A stretch of DNA of 64,000 nt from Bacteroidia bacterium (GTDB lineage Bacteria; Bacteroidota; Bacteroidia; B-17B0; Aurantibacillaceae), in the NCBI GenBank assembly GCA_026003255.1, contig BPGX01000002.1:1-64000 (forward strand), written 5' to 3'. Below, piece by piece: positions 53,460-62,382 of this stretch. Every line of letters starts with the position of its first letter. The stretch's first letter is position 1. Below the pieces are notes generated by a model. That model had not been told where the DNA came from. It ran no database searches and was given only the letters and a program-made list of their open reading frames with translations. A program made the translations under genes and the position numbers.

Positions 53460-54693
53460 TTCTCTTTATACAAATAGCGGTACATCTCTGGATATTACTA
53501 TTACAAATAATATGCCTGCTACGGCTTCGTTTACAATCTCTTCTTCCAGTATTATAGACCTTTCTACAAATTTAAATTTTAATAAAAATATAGTTTTAGC
53601 GCCCAATACGAGTACTCTTGTATCTTATGATTTAGGTAATCATTTGTTGAAATTAAATGATGGTGTCAATAGAAGCAGGTTGGGACTTTCTTATTCAGTA
53701 AAATTACAAAAATCTGGGAATGCTACCGGATTAGAGCAAATTGGAATCTCTGCAAGTTTAAATAATATCAGTTTTAATAAATTTATTGGTTATTTAGGTA
53801 ATAACTATACACATCCTAATTTTGCCCCTTATAAAGACACTGTTCCTATTACTTTGTTTTCAAGCACAGAACCTACTTACACAAACACAATTTTTTATTT
53901 AGTTGATCCTAAATTTGATATTCGTTTTTACAATGAAGTAGGCGCTTCGGCTGAAATTGATGTTACCCGATTAGATGCGTATACACCGGATGCATGGGGT
54001 AATAACTTAAATCCAAATACCTTAACAGGAAGTGCTGTTATTCAAAATGTAGTTATAAATTCTGCTACAGGTTTTAGCTCGCCAGTTACAACAACTCTTT
54101 CTATTAATAAAAATAATGAACCTCAAGTTGTTCCATTTATTAACTCTCGTCCAAAAAATGTAATTTATGAAGTGAATGGAAATATCAATCCTAATACTAC
54201 CGGATATGTGAGAAATTTCTTTACAGATACTTCTAAGATTAGAGTTGACTTAGATGTTATTCTTCCACTATGGGGAAATATGAAAGATTTGGTTTTTGTA
54301 GACACCATAAAAGATGTTGATTTGTCTAATATCCCGGAAGAAACTAAAAAGGTCTTATTACGAACCTATTTTGAAAGTACTTTCCCAATTGATATGGGTA
54401 TTGAAGTTGTTTTTACGGATTCTTTGTATCTTCCACAATATGTTTTTATACCTGCTAATACGGTGGTTATTCCGGGTGCATCTGTAGATAGTAATGGGAA
54501 TACATCTTCACCAAAGATATTTAAAAAAGATTACATTATACCTCAATCTGCAATGCCTAATGTTAGGAAAACAAGGAGAATTTTGATTCGTGCTTTTGCA
54601 AATACTACTAATTATCCAACGAACATTAAGATATATAATTTTCAAAAACTTAAAGTTAGAATTGGTGTAGATGTACAACCAGGGGTTAAGTAA
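53377..54693 (+). CDS. Lipoprotein, C-terminal part (frameshifted gene)
   Basis: The genuine protein part starts near 53432. The first residues from the ATG at 53377 are out-of-frame translation of the preceding piece. The remaining roughly 420 residues are beta-rich with no motif I know, e.g. TFPIDMGIEVVFTDSLYLPQ and PNVRKTRRILIRAFAN. Together the two parts form a lipoprotein of about 548 residues. It lies directly before a DUF5723-OmpA gene with which it probably acts at the outer membrane. Confidence 0.7.
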   Translation: MLQPMVRNLDPTRILLLLYIAPTPPLIDSLYTNSGTSLDITITNNMPATASFTISSSSIIDLSTNLNFNKNIVLAPNTSTLVSYDLGNHLLKLNDGVNRSRLGLSYSVKLQKSGNATGLEQIGISASLNNISFNKFIGYLGNNYTHPNFAPYKDTVPITLFSSTEPTYTNTIFYLVDPKFDIRFYNEVGASAEIDVTRLDAYTPDAWGNNLNPNTLTGSAVIQNVVINSATGFSSPVTTTLSINKNNEPQVVPFINSRPKNVIYEVNGNINPNTTGYVRNFFTDTSKIRVDLDVILPLWGNMKDLVFVDTIKDVDLSNIPEETKKVLLRTYFESTFPIDMGIEVVFTDSLYLPQYVFIPANTVVIPGASVDSNGNTSSPKIFKKDYIIPQSAMPNVRKTRRILIRAFANTTNYPTNIKIYNFQKLKVRIGVDVQPGVK

Positions 54694-54760
54694 TTTCAAA
54701 CTTAAAACTTAATATCTATAAATCTATAAAAAATATTAACTCTTTATTAAAAGTAACATT

Positions 54761-57127
54761 ATGAGAAAAGTAAGTGTAACATTTTTATTTCTTATTATCG
54801 CTAATTATATCAGTGCTCAATTTCAAATGATGCACTACAATTTAAAGCAAATACCTCAAACCTATCAATGGAATCCTGCTTTAATACCTCAATATAAATT
54901 TTACTGGGGAACAACATTTGTGCCTTTTGCACTGTCGCCAATGCCTGTTGCTAATTACTTGTATTTTAATAAAGGTACTACTGGCCCAGTAGTAAGAGAT
55001 TTCTTTCAAAAAAATGGTGACTCTGTTCAAGTTAATTATAATGTTCTTTCTTTATCTAAGAAAATGAACTATACACATTACAATTTTGAAATTGGGATTT
55101 TATCGTTTGGCTTCAGAATAAAAGACATTAATTATATTCATTTTTACTCTGCCCTCAAAAATCATTTCTGGTTAGGATATACCAAAGATGCATTGAAATT
55201 TTTAATAGAAGGTAATGGTGGAGCAAACGTTGGATACAATTTTGATATGAGTATTAAATCGAATCATAATTCTTATGTAGAAACCGGTATTAGTTTTGCA
55301 CGAATAATTAAGGAAGATAAATTGCAAGTAGGTGGTACACTCAAAATGTATAATGGTTTAGCAAACTTTCAAACAAAGAAAAATAAAACTACTTTCCTCA
55401 CAGGAGATACTGCTTTTGAATACATTGCACAAGCAGATTTGCAAGTTAATACAGCATATATTTATGACACTGCATCCAATTCTGTAAAAATAGGAAGCGC
55501 CTTTAAAAACATGGGTTTTGGAATTGACTTAGGTGCTCAATATGTTATTAACGACAAGTTTACTGTTAATGCAGCAGTTGTTGACTTGGGGTATATTAGA
55601 TACAAAACAAATGCTAAAAATTATGCATTTAATGATAAATTTTACTTTCCCGGAATAGATGTAAAAAAAATTATATCTGATACAATTGATGTAGATAAAG
55701 CACTAAAAGATTTACAAGATTCACTTTCGAAAAGATATAAATTTACTGAGACCAATAATGCTTACACTGTTTGGATGCCTACTAAAATCAATATTCAGGG
55801 AATTTATAATTTACATCCTAAGCATTCCTTTTCCGGAATTTTACAAACCGTTTTCTATGATAAAAAGCCGCATTTAGCAGGTTCTATTGCTTATGTATTT
55901 CGTCCTAATAGATGGTTCAATGCTTCTATAGCGTATCAAATTTACAATAGAAGTTATTCCAATATTGGGTTAGGTTTTGCATTTAATCTTGGATTTATGC
56001 AATGGTATGTAATGACAGATAACCTAATGGGTTTCTTCCGATATGCAGATATTTCATTCACAGCAAAAGAAAATGATAAAACGTATCGTTATACCATTAC
56101 CATTCCAACAAGTAAAAATATTAATATCCGAACAGGATGCAACTGGACATTTGGTGCTAAACCAAAAGACAGAGATAAAGATGGTATTCCAGATAGAAAA
56201 GATGTTTGTCCGGATAATTATGGTTTAGCCATTTATCAAGGATGTCCCGATTCTGATAACGATTCCATACCGGATAAAGATGATAAATGTCCTAATATCG
56301 CTGGTTTAAAGACCTTGCAAGGTTGTCCTGATAAAGATGGTGATGGCATTACCGATGCAGAAGATGCTTGCCCGGATGATGCAGGATTAGCAGAGTTTAA
56401 AGGATGCCCCGACAAGGATGGGGATAAGATTATAGACAAAGAAGACGATTGTCCGGAAGAAGCAGGATTGGCGGAATTTAAAGGTTGTCCAGATAAGGAT
56501 GGAGATGGCATACCAGATAAACAAGACGATTGTCCGGATGTTGCTGGATTAAAAGAGTTCATGGGTTGCCCGGATAAAGATTCAGATGGATTAATTGATA
56601 AAAACGATCAATGTCCGGATGTCGCTGGTCCAAAAGAAAACAACGGTTGTCCATGGCCGGATACTGATAACGATGGAATAGTAGATAAAGACGATGCCTG
56701 CCCCAATCAACCAGGAGTTGCAGAATTAAAAGGTTGTCCACCAGCACCTAAATTAACCGCCAAAGAAGAAAAAATCATCCAGAAGGCATTCAGTAATCTT
56801 GAGTTTGAAACTGGCAAGGATATTATTAGACCTAAATCTTTCCCAGCACTCAATGAGTTGGCTGGATTAATGAAGCAACATCCGGATTGGGTATTGACAC
56901 TTTCTGGATATACTGATAACCAAGGTGATCCGCAGAAGAATATGATATTATCTGAAAAACGTGCTAAAGCCGTCGCTAAATACTTAATTAAAAAAGGTGT
57001 AAAAGCAGAAAATATTGTTACAGAATGGTTTGGTGATACAAAACCAATTGCAGACAACAATACACCACAAGGAAGACAAAAGAACCGCAGAGTAGAAATG
57101 AAGATAACTTACAAAGAAAAACAATAA
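54761..57127 (+). CDS. DUF5723 barrel with thrombospondin type 3 repeats and OmpA C-terminal domain
   Basis: 788 residues. A signal peptide (TFLFLIIANYISAQ) leads to a DUF5723-type barrel region (about 20-460, beginning MMHYNLKQIPQTYQWNPAL). Seven thrombospondin type 3 repeats follow (about 468-660), each of the form D-D-DG-PD-DDCP with paired cysteines, which bind calcium. The last 115 residues are an OmpA-like peptidoglycan-binding domain with LTLSGYTDNQGDPQKNMILS and GRQKNRRVEM. The protein would tether the outer membrane to peptidoglycan through a calcium-stiffened linker. Confidence 0.9.
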   Translation: MRKVSVTFLFLIIANYISAQFQMMHYNLKQIPQTYQWNPALIPQYKFYWGTTFVPFALSPMPVANYLYFNKGTTGPVVRDFFQKNGDSVQVNYNVLSLSKKMNYTHYNFEIGILSFGFRIKDINYIHFYSALKNHFWLGYTKDALKFLIEGNGGANVGYNFDMSIKSNHNSYVETGISFARIIKEDKLQVGGTLKMYNGLANFQTKKNKTTFLTGDTAFEYIAQADLQVNTAYIYDTASNSVKIGSAFKNMGFGIDLGAQYVINDKFTVNAAVVDLGYIRYKTNAKNYAFNDKFYFPGIDVKKIISDTIDVDKALKDLQDSLSKRYKFTETNNAYTVWMPTKINIQGIYNLHPKHSFSGILQTVFYDKKPHLAGSIAYVFRPNRWFNASIAYQIYNRSYSNIGLGFAFNLGFMQWYVMTDNLMGFFRYADISFTAKENDKTYRYTITIPTSKNINIRTGCNWTFGAKPKDRDKDGIPDRKDVCPDNYGLAIYQGCPDSDNDSIPDKDDKCPNIAGLKTLQGCPDKDGDGITDAEDACPDDAGLAEFKGCPDKDGDKIIDKEDDCPEEAGLAEFKGCPDKDGDGIPDKQDDCPDVAGLKEFMGCPDKDSDGLIDKNDQCPDVAGPKENNGCPWPDTDNDGIVDKDDACPNQPGVAELKGCPPAPKLTAKEEKIIQKAFSNLEFETGKDIIRPKSFPALNELAGLMKQHPDWVLTLSGYTDNQGDPQKNMILSEKRAKAVAKYLIKKGVKAENIVTEWFGDTKPIADNNTPQGRQKNRRVEMKITYKEKQ

Positions 57128-57130
57128 AAC

Positions 57131-57160
57131 AAAAATCCCCTCAAAATTGAGGGGATTTTT
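57131..57160 (+). terminator. Rho-independent terminator
   Basis: An 11-bp stem (AAAATCCCCTC with its complement), 6-nt loop and T-run, directly after the OmpA-family gene. Confidence 0.85.
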
Positions 57161-57170
57161 ATTTATCCCA

Positions 57171-57406
57171 GATAATGTATTTGATGCTTCGTAAGTGCTC
57201 TGTTTCATTCAATTGGTGCGGTTTTCGTTCATTTTTTACTTTTATGATTTGAGGAGTTGATAAGCATGAAGAAAAAGGGGTCGTTACAACTCTTTCATAT
57301 TATGGAAGGGTCGCAATGACGAGAGAAAAGTCCGTCATTGCTAGGATTCAACGTTTCCAAAGCAATTGCTTTTGAATAACCTTAATTTCTAATGCATAAT
57401 TTTAGG
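57171..57406. repeat. MITE-like repeat element B
   Basis: The left end (GATAATGTATTTGATGCTTC) matches the left end of element A near 687-705, and the right end (CTAATGCATAATTTTAGG, from 57389) matches its right end. Inside are degenerate parts of the GTCATTGCGA hairpins and a TTATGGAAGGGTCGC stem. It abuts the recG stop codon. Confidence 0.6.
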
Positions 57407-57407
57407 A

Positions 57408-59519
57408 TTAAGCAATTTTAATCCACAATGGTTTTTCTTTTTCATTTTGAAGAATGTATTCTCTAATAGGCCAATGTTCCGGGAATTGCAAATTTTCATC
57501 TTTCTCAAGTAATTCAATAGCACTTTCGCGTGCCGCTTTGAGTATTGGATAATCGGTTGTCAAATCGGCTATTTTAAAGTTCAACATACCACTTTGCCTT
57601 GTACCGGCTAATTCACCTGGTCCCCGCAATTTCAAGTCCACTTCACTGATTTCAAAACCATTGGTTGTTCGTACCATAGTTTCTATTCTAACCTTTGCAT
57701 CTTCACTTAAATTATTGGTCAATAATATACAATACGATTTTTCTGAACCCCGCCCTACTCTTCCTCTTAACTGATGCAATTGAGAAAGTCCAAAGCGATT
57801 GGCGTTTTCAATTACCATAATACTTGCATTGGGCACATCTACACCAACTTCAATAACCGTCGTCGCCACCATAATTTGTGCTTCTCCTTTGTAAAAGGCC
57901 TGCATAGCCGCTTCTTTTTCCTCATTGCTCATTTTACCATGCACTTTTACCAATTTATACTTATCTTCCGAGAAGAATCGTTTTAAATCTTCATACCCTT
58001 TTTCAAGATCCTCCAGATCCATTTTTTCGCTTTCCTGAATCAGCGGAAAAACAAAGTAGGCCTGCCTTCCTGCATCAATTTGATCTTTCACAAATTGTAA
58101 TACATCCATTCGTTTGCTATAATAACGATGTGCCGTAACAATGGGCTTTCTGCCGGGCGGCAATTCATCCAAAACAGAGACATCCAAATCACCGTAAATC
58201 GTCATGGCTAATGTTCGTGGTATTGGAGTAGCGGTCATTACCAGTACATGCGGAGGAGGCTCACTTTTCAATTGTATTTTAGCACGTTGAGCTACTCCAA
58301 AACGATGCTGTTCATCAATAATCACCAATCCTAATTTATGGAATTGAACATTATCTTCAATTAAAGCATGCGTACCAATAAGAAAATGTAATTCATTCGA
58401 AAGTAACTGTTCGTGAATCAATTTTCTTTCTTTATTCGGAGTAGAACCGGTCAGTAGTTTTACATTTACTGGTAAAGATTGAAGTAACTTTGAAATGTTT
58501 TGAAAGTGTTGTTGTGCAAGAATTTCAGTTGGCGCCATCATAGCGACCTGAAAGCCATTGTCAATGGCAAAGAGAGCAGAAAAGACCGCTACAATCGTTT
58601 TACCACTTCCTACATCGCCTTGTAACAAACGATTCATTTGACGACCTGTTTTAGTATCGTTTCGAATTTCTTTAATTACGCGCTTTTGGGCATTGGTTAA
58701 TTCAAATGGTAGATGTTTATTGTAAAACTCATTAAATAACTCGCCCACATTCTGAAATACATATCCTTTACTCAACTTCATTTTTTTGTGCTGGCGGGCA
58801 ATATCCAACTGTGCAAAAAACAATTCTTCAAACTTTAAACGTGCTCGGGCTTTGTTTATTTGTTCTTTATTCTCAGGCAAATGAATCCATTTATAGGCCT
58901 GTTCACGACTGATCAGCTGATTTTTTTCAATGATTTCTTTGGATAAATTTTCCGGAATCTGTAATTGTGGATATTGTTGGTAGATATTGAATATCCACTT
59001 ACGAATGCTTTCTGTGTCAATTCTCCATTTTGAATTTTTGAGTCGTTCGGTAGTATTATATACTGCGCACCATCCTGCTTTAAATTTTAATGTCTCTTCT
59101 GTTGCTTCTTCAATTTCCGGATGTTGAATATTATAAGTATCTCTGAATTGATTTACTTTTCCATAAGCAATGTAGGTTTTCCCTATTTTCAAAAATTTTG
59201 AAAGCCATTTGATTCCGTTAAAAAAGACAAGATCAATTTTACCGGTAGCATCTTTCATTTGGGCAATTAGAACCTCTTTGTTTACGAACCTGTCTGTAAA
59301 GATATTGACAATATGTCCTTTGATTTGTGCATATTCAATAGTGTAATTGATAGAAGATATATTGTGAATAACAGACCTGTCTTCGTAGCGAAAAGGAAAG
59401 TAATTCAACAAATCAAATACTGTAAAAATTCGCAATTCTTCATTCAGCAGTTTAGCTCTATCCGGTCCAATTCCTTTTACATAAGCTATGTCTTGATATA
59501 AAATATCTCTGTATTTCAT
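57408..59519 (-). CDS. recG: ATP-dependent DNA helicase RecG
   Basis: A 703-residue helicase. The N-terminal wedge domain begins with VKGIGPDRAKLLNEE. Helicase motifs follow: LLQGDVGSGKTIVAV (I), MAPTEILAQQHF (Ia), IIDEQHRFGV (II), MTATPIPRTLAM (III) and QLRGRVGRGSEKSYC (VI). It remodels stalled replication forks and Holliday junctions. Confidence 0.96.
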   Translation of the reverse strand: MKYRDILYQDIAYVKGIGPDRAKLLNEELRIFTVFDLLNYFPFRYEDRSVIHNISSINYTIEYAQIKGHIVNIFTDRFVNKEVLIAQMKDATGKIDLVFFNGIKWLSKFLKIGKTYIAYGKVNQFRDTYNIQHPEIEEATEETLKFKAGWCAVYNTTERLKNSKWRIDTESIRKWIFNIYQQYPQLQIPENLSKEIIEKNQLISREQAYKWIHLPENKEQINKARARLKFEELFFAQLDIARQHKKMKLSKGYVFQNVGELFNEFYNKHLPFELTNAQKRVIKEIRNDTKTGRQMNRLLQGDVGSGKTIVAVFSALFAIDNGFQVAMMAPTEILAQQHFQNISKLLQSLPVNVKLLTGSTPNKERKLIHEQLLSNELHFLIGTHALIEDNVQFHKLGLVIIDEQHRFGVAQRAKIQLKSEPPPHVLVMTATPIPRTLAMTIYGDLDVSVLDELPPGRKPIVTAHRYYSKRMDVLQFVKDQIDAGRQAYFVFPLIQESEKMDLEDLEKGYEDLKRFFSEDKYKLVKVHGKMSNEEKEAAMQAFYKGEAQIMVATTVIEVGVDVPNASIMVIENANRFGLSQLHQLRGRVGRGSEKSYCILLTNNLSEDAKVRIETMVRTTNGFEISEVDLKLRGPGELAGTRQSGMLNFKIADLTTDYPILKAARESAIELLEKDENLQFPEHWPIREYILQNEKEKPLWIKIA

Positions 59520-59654
59520 TATCTAATAATTGGGCTAAAAATACAAAATCAGGATAAGAATGGGCATATTGAATTCACTGATAATTACAAAATTAAAAAA
59601 AATGAGAGTGTTTTATTTAGATAGATTTATTTCTTTCTTCACATAATAATGATA

Positions 59655-59800
59655 AGAAACACAAAACGCACAAAGTTTTCAAAAAGTACACAAAGTAGAT
59701 TTATCAGATCATTTTAGAAATTATTGTCTTGTCAGCATAGACAAATCTGGAAAATCTTTGAGTCCTTTGTGAAAAAAAACTTTGAGACCTTCGTGGTTTC
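59655..59800. repeat. Large inverted repeat of the CACAAAG / CTTTGTG type
   Basis: Two arms of roughly 45 bp (59655-59698 and 59754-59800) are imperfect inverted copies built from ACACAAAGT and ACTTTGAG words, with about 55 bp between. It sits in an 800-bp gap with no supported gene. Such arms recur in many genomes as dispersed repeats. Confidence 0.55.
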
Positions 59801-60035
59801 TGTTAATAACTTATTTACTTGATAAAGTAAGAAACTCTATCCTTATTTTACACTCTCAAAAAAATAATATACTTTTCTTGAAAATATCGTAGTATAAATT
59901 TATTAAGAAAAATTTTTCATTCGTTGATGTATTGGCACTGTTAAATATAGCAACTAACAGGATAAATTTGGAAAATCTCACATGCCTTTTGTATTAAGTT
60001 GATAGAACTTTAACCATATAAAGCCATTCTAAACT

Positions 60036-60175
60036 GGATGCCGAAGGCATCAAACGATTATAACAATAATAATCAGCCAATTTCTACGACCCCTTCCACT
60101 TTCTGGAAGGGTCGCACAATGCTTTTTATCCAATATCTGGCAACCTTCAATCCCTTCGGGATAAGATACGATTTA
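60036..60175. repeat. Cluster of small hairpins related to the MITE-like elements
   Basis: Three hairpins: GATGCC-GAA-GGCATC (about 60036-60050), CGACCCCTTCCA with TGGAAGGGTCG (60087-60114) and ATCCC-TTC-GGGAT near 60160. The second shares the ACCCTTCCA / TGGAAGGGT stem with elements B and C. The rest of 59801-60269 shows nothing I can name. Confidence 0.45.
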
Positions 60176-60269
60176 AAATTTTCGCAGAAATCGTTTTTTG
60201 TATGTTCTATTATGAAATAATAAATGCAAGTTGGTGTAAAAATTTTAATGCTAAAAAGTTTTTCATTCG

Positions 60270-60303
60270 TTGGTGCATAATTGAAAAAATTTATTTAAAT
60301 TTG
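60270..60303 (+). promoter_or_regulatory. Promoter for the delta-60 repeat gene
   Basis: TTG at 60270-60272 and an exact -7 TAAATTTG at 60296-60303, 23 nt apart. The leader to the ATG at 60321 is about 12 nt. The words around the TTG (TTTTTCATTCGTTG) also occur near 59913. Confidence 0.55.
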
Positions 60304-60320
60304 ACCTAAAATGTAAGATT

Positions 60321-61850
60321 ATGAAAACAACTTTACACTTTCTTATACTATTTTGGAGCATAATTCAAATCTTTGTTTTTGAAATGCAAGGACAACAGGG
60401 AACTCTGGATAGCACATTTGGGATTGGAGGAAAAGTAATTACTTCAATTGGGACAACTAGTGCTACTGCCCATTCTATAGCTATTCAAAATGACGGGAAA
60501 ATAGTAGTTGCTGGTGAAAGTTTAAATGGCTCCAATATGGATTTTGCTCTTGTACGTTATAATACAGATGGATCACTTGACAATACATTTGGGAATAATG
60601 GTATTGTTATCACCGATATTAATAATTCCTGGAATAGTGCATATTCTATTGCCATTCAAAATGATGGTAAAATTTTAGTAACGGGTGATAGTGATTATGG
60701 CGTGGCATTAATGCGCTATAATACCGACGGCTCTCTTGATACTACTTTTGGAACAAACGGAAAAGTTCTAACTTTTGTTTATGGTACTTCAGACGTTGGT
60801 CGTTCTGTAATTATTCAAAATGATAATAAGATATTAGTAGCAGGAGACAATGAAGAGAATTTTTTCATCATTAGATATAATCCAGACGGAACATTGGATA
60901 ATTCCTTTGGTACTGGAGGTAAAGTACCTATTCTTGCCGGTATAGTATCCCAATTAAATTCTGTAGTGCTTCAAAATGATGGAAAAATAGTAGTAGCAGG
61001 ATGGAATTATAGTGTACCCTATAACGGAAATGACTTTGTATTATTTCGTTTAAATACTGACGGCACACTTGATAATACATTTGGTTCAAATGGAAAAATA
61101 GTAACTGATTTTAGAACAAATCACGATGATGGAAGAAATGTTCTCATCCAAAATGATGGAAAAATTGTGGCAGTTGGTAGCAGTTATTACAGCTATTTGA
61201 CTTACAACTGGGATTTTGCCCTGGCAAGATATAACAGCAATGGTTCTTTAGATACAACTTTTGGTACAAGTGGAAAATCAGTGCTAATTATTAGTAATAA
61301 CATTGATTTTTGCTATTCTGGAATTCTGCAAAGTGATGGAAAAATTTTAGCAGTTGGAACAAGCTCAATCGGTACTAACTATGATTTTGTTTTAGTTCGT
61401 TTCAATAGCGATGGAACATTAGATAGCACCTTTGGTACAAATGGTATTGTTTTTACTGATTTTAGTAACAATTGGGACGAAGCTCACGCCGTTGCATTGC
61501 AAAGTGATGGAAAAATAGTGGTAGCAGGATTTAGTGATAATGCTACTGTAAGAAGTTTTGCTGTAGCAAGATATAACAACCAAATTGTTAATTCTCTCAA
61601 CTCTTTTAATGGTAAAATGAGTATATTAATATTTCCCAACCCAACGAACAATGTTTTAAAAATTTACCATCTTCCTAAAAAAAGTCAGATCAGAATATTT
61701 GACGTTTATGGAAAATTAGTTCATGAAAAAATAATCTCTGAAGATAATAATACTACTCTACAATTAGGATATTTAGAAGAAGGAATATATACTGTACAAA
61801 TACTTAATAACGACTTTCTATTTCAGAAAAAAATAATCGTAACGAAATAG
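60321..61850 (+). CDS. Secreted delta-60 repeat protein with T9SS type A sorting domain
   Basis: 509 residues. After a signal peptide (FLILFWSIIQIFVFEMQGQ) come about seven delta-60 repeats of roughly 55 residues, each with D-G-LD-TFG-G-K and IQNDGKIVVAG, a blade-like unit. The last 80 residues (SILIFPNPTNNVLKIYHLPK, then IRIFDVYGKLVHEK and GIYTVQIL) are a type A T9SS sorting domain. It is exported through T9SS and likely anchored at the surface. No catalytic residues stand out. Confidence 0.88.
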   Translation: MKTTLHFLILFWSIIQIFVFEMQGQQGTLDSTFGIGGKVITSIGTTSATAHSIAIQNDGKIVVAGESLNGSNMDFALVRYNTDGSLDNTFGNNGIVITDINNSWNSAYSIAIQNDGKILVTGDSDYGVALMRYNTDGSLDTTFGTNGKVLTFVYGTSDVGRSVIIQNDNKILVAGDNEENFFIIRYNPDGTLDNSFGTGGKVPILAGIVSQLNSVVLQNDGKIVVAGWNYSVPYNGNDFVLFRLNTDGTLDNTFGSNGKIVTDFRTNHDDGRNVLIQNDGKIVAVGSSYYSYLTYNWDFALARYNSNGSLDTTFGTSGKSVLIISNNIDFCYSGILQSDGKILAVGTSSIGTNYDFVLVRFNSDGTLDSTFGTNGIVFTDFSNNWDEAHAVALQSDGKIVVAGFSDNATVRSFAVARYNNQIVNSLNSFNGKMSILIFPNPTNNVLKIYHLPKKSQIRIFDVYGKLVHEKIISEDNNTTLQLGYLEEGIYTVQILNNDFLFQKKIIVTK

Positions 61851-61887
61851 AATTTTGCTTAGTTTTTCTATATTACTCATTTTAACC

Positions 61888-62179
61888 CAAATTATTCATT
61901 AGGACTTTCTCAAACGGTCTGCTCTTCTTTGCTACCGCTGGTTTTAGGCAATGTTTATTTTCACCCTTCCAAAGGTGGAAGGGTAGTTGTAAGAATAAAA
62001 AATAAGCCCGTCATTGCGAAGGCGTGTAACGCCTGAAGCAATCTTAACTTGCATTCTCCCTTCTCTTTCGAGATTGCTTCGCTACGCTCGCAATGACGAA
62101 CACCACACCCGTCATTGCGAGGAGCACAGCGACGAAGCAATCCCCCTGTGAATACATATAATTTCTAATGAATAATTTG
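61888..62179. mobile_element. MITE-like element C with 15-bp perfect terminal inverted repeats
   Basis: 292 bp bounded by CAAATTATTCATTAG (61888-61902) and its exact complement CTAATGAATAATTTG (62165-62179). Inside are the ACCCTTCCA-AAGG-TGGAAGGGT hairpin and three GTCATTGCGA hairpin units (62008-62046, 62070-62101 and 62108-62146). It has no ORF. The same ends and units occur in elements A and B. I infer a non-autonomous transposable element. Confidence 0.7.
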
Positions 62180-62223
62180 AGATAATCTGGGATAATTTGG
62201 TTCAGAATAAACAATGAAAATTT

Positions 62224-62256
62224 TTTGCACGAAAAGAATTTTTTTTATTAACATTG
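62224..62256 (+). promoter_or_regulatory. Promoter upstream of the S74-domain gene (TTTG-N21-TAACATTG)
   Basis: TTTG at 62224-62227 and TAACATTG at 62249-62256 (one mismatch to TAnnTTTG), 21 nt apart. The start point would be near 62263, about 11 nt before the ATG at 62274. This is the same distance as at the first T9SS gene. Confidence 0.6.
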
Positions 62257-62273
62257 CAAAAAAATGTAAAACA

Positions 62274-62375
62274 ATGAAACCACTATTACAAAAAAATAAA
62301 ACTACAACAATGGCGGCGCACCGCAAAATACAATACAATACAATTAGCGCACCGCGCATTTTGGGGCGTATGTAG
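62274..62375 (+). CDS. Leader ORF, out of frame with the S74-domain protein
   Basis: A 33-codon ORF (KPLLQKNKTTTMAAHRKIQY and so on) from the first ATG after the promoter to TAG 62373-62375. It contains the pentamer tract. Adding one 5-nt unit, or removing the 31 bp between two GCGCACCGC repeats, joins it in frame to the downstream protein and gives a normal signal peptide (AFWGVCSALMCLNLNAQ). The ORF is seen; its role as a switchable start is inferred. Confidence 0.5.
   Translation: MKPLLQKNKTTTMAAHRKIQYNTISAPRILGRM
62316..62355 (+). repeat. Pentanucleotide tract (ATACA)3.6 flanked by 9-bp direct repeats
   Basis: GCGCACCGC occurs at 62316-62324 and 62347-62355, exactly 31 bp apart. Between them lies an 18-nt stretch with 5-nt period (62327-62344). 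Both kinds of repeat can gain or lose length by slippage or recombination, and both changes alter the reading frame of the leader. Confidence 0.75.
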
Positions 62376-62382
62376 TGCTTTG

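Noticed and set aside
56707-57060. 117-codon and neighbouring minus-strand ORFs
   Set aside because: Antisense to the thrombospondin-repeat/OmpA region; the repeated codon pattern keeps several frames open.
60038-60220. 60-codon ORF on the plus strand
   Set aside because: It consists of hairpin repeats and has no protein-like features.
62380-62382. TTG at 62380 as the natural start of the S74 protein
   Set aside because: It would cut off most of the signal-peptide hydrophobic core, which is clearly encoded just upstream in the same frame.
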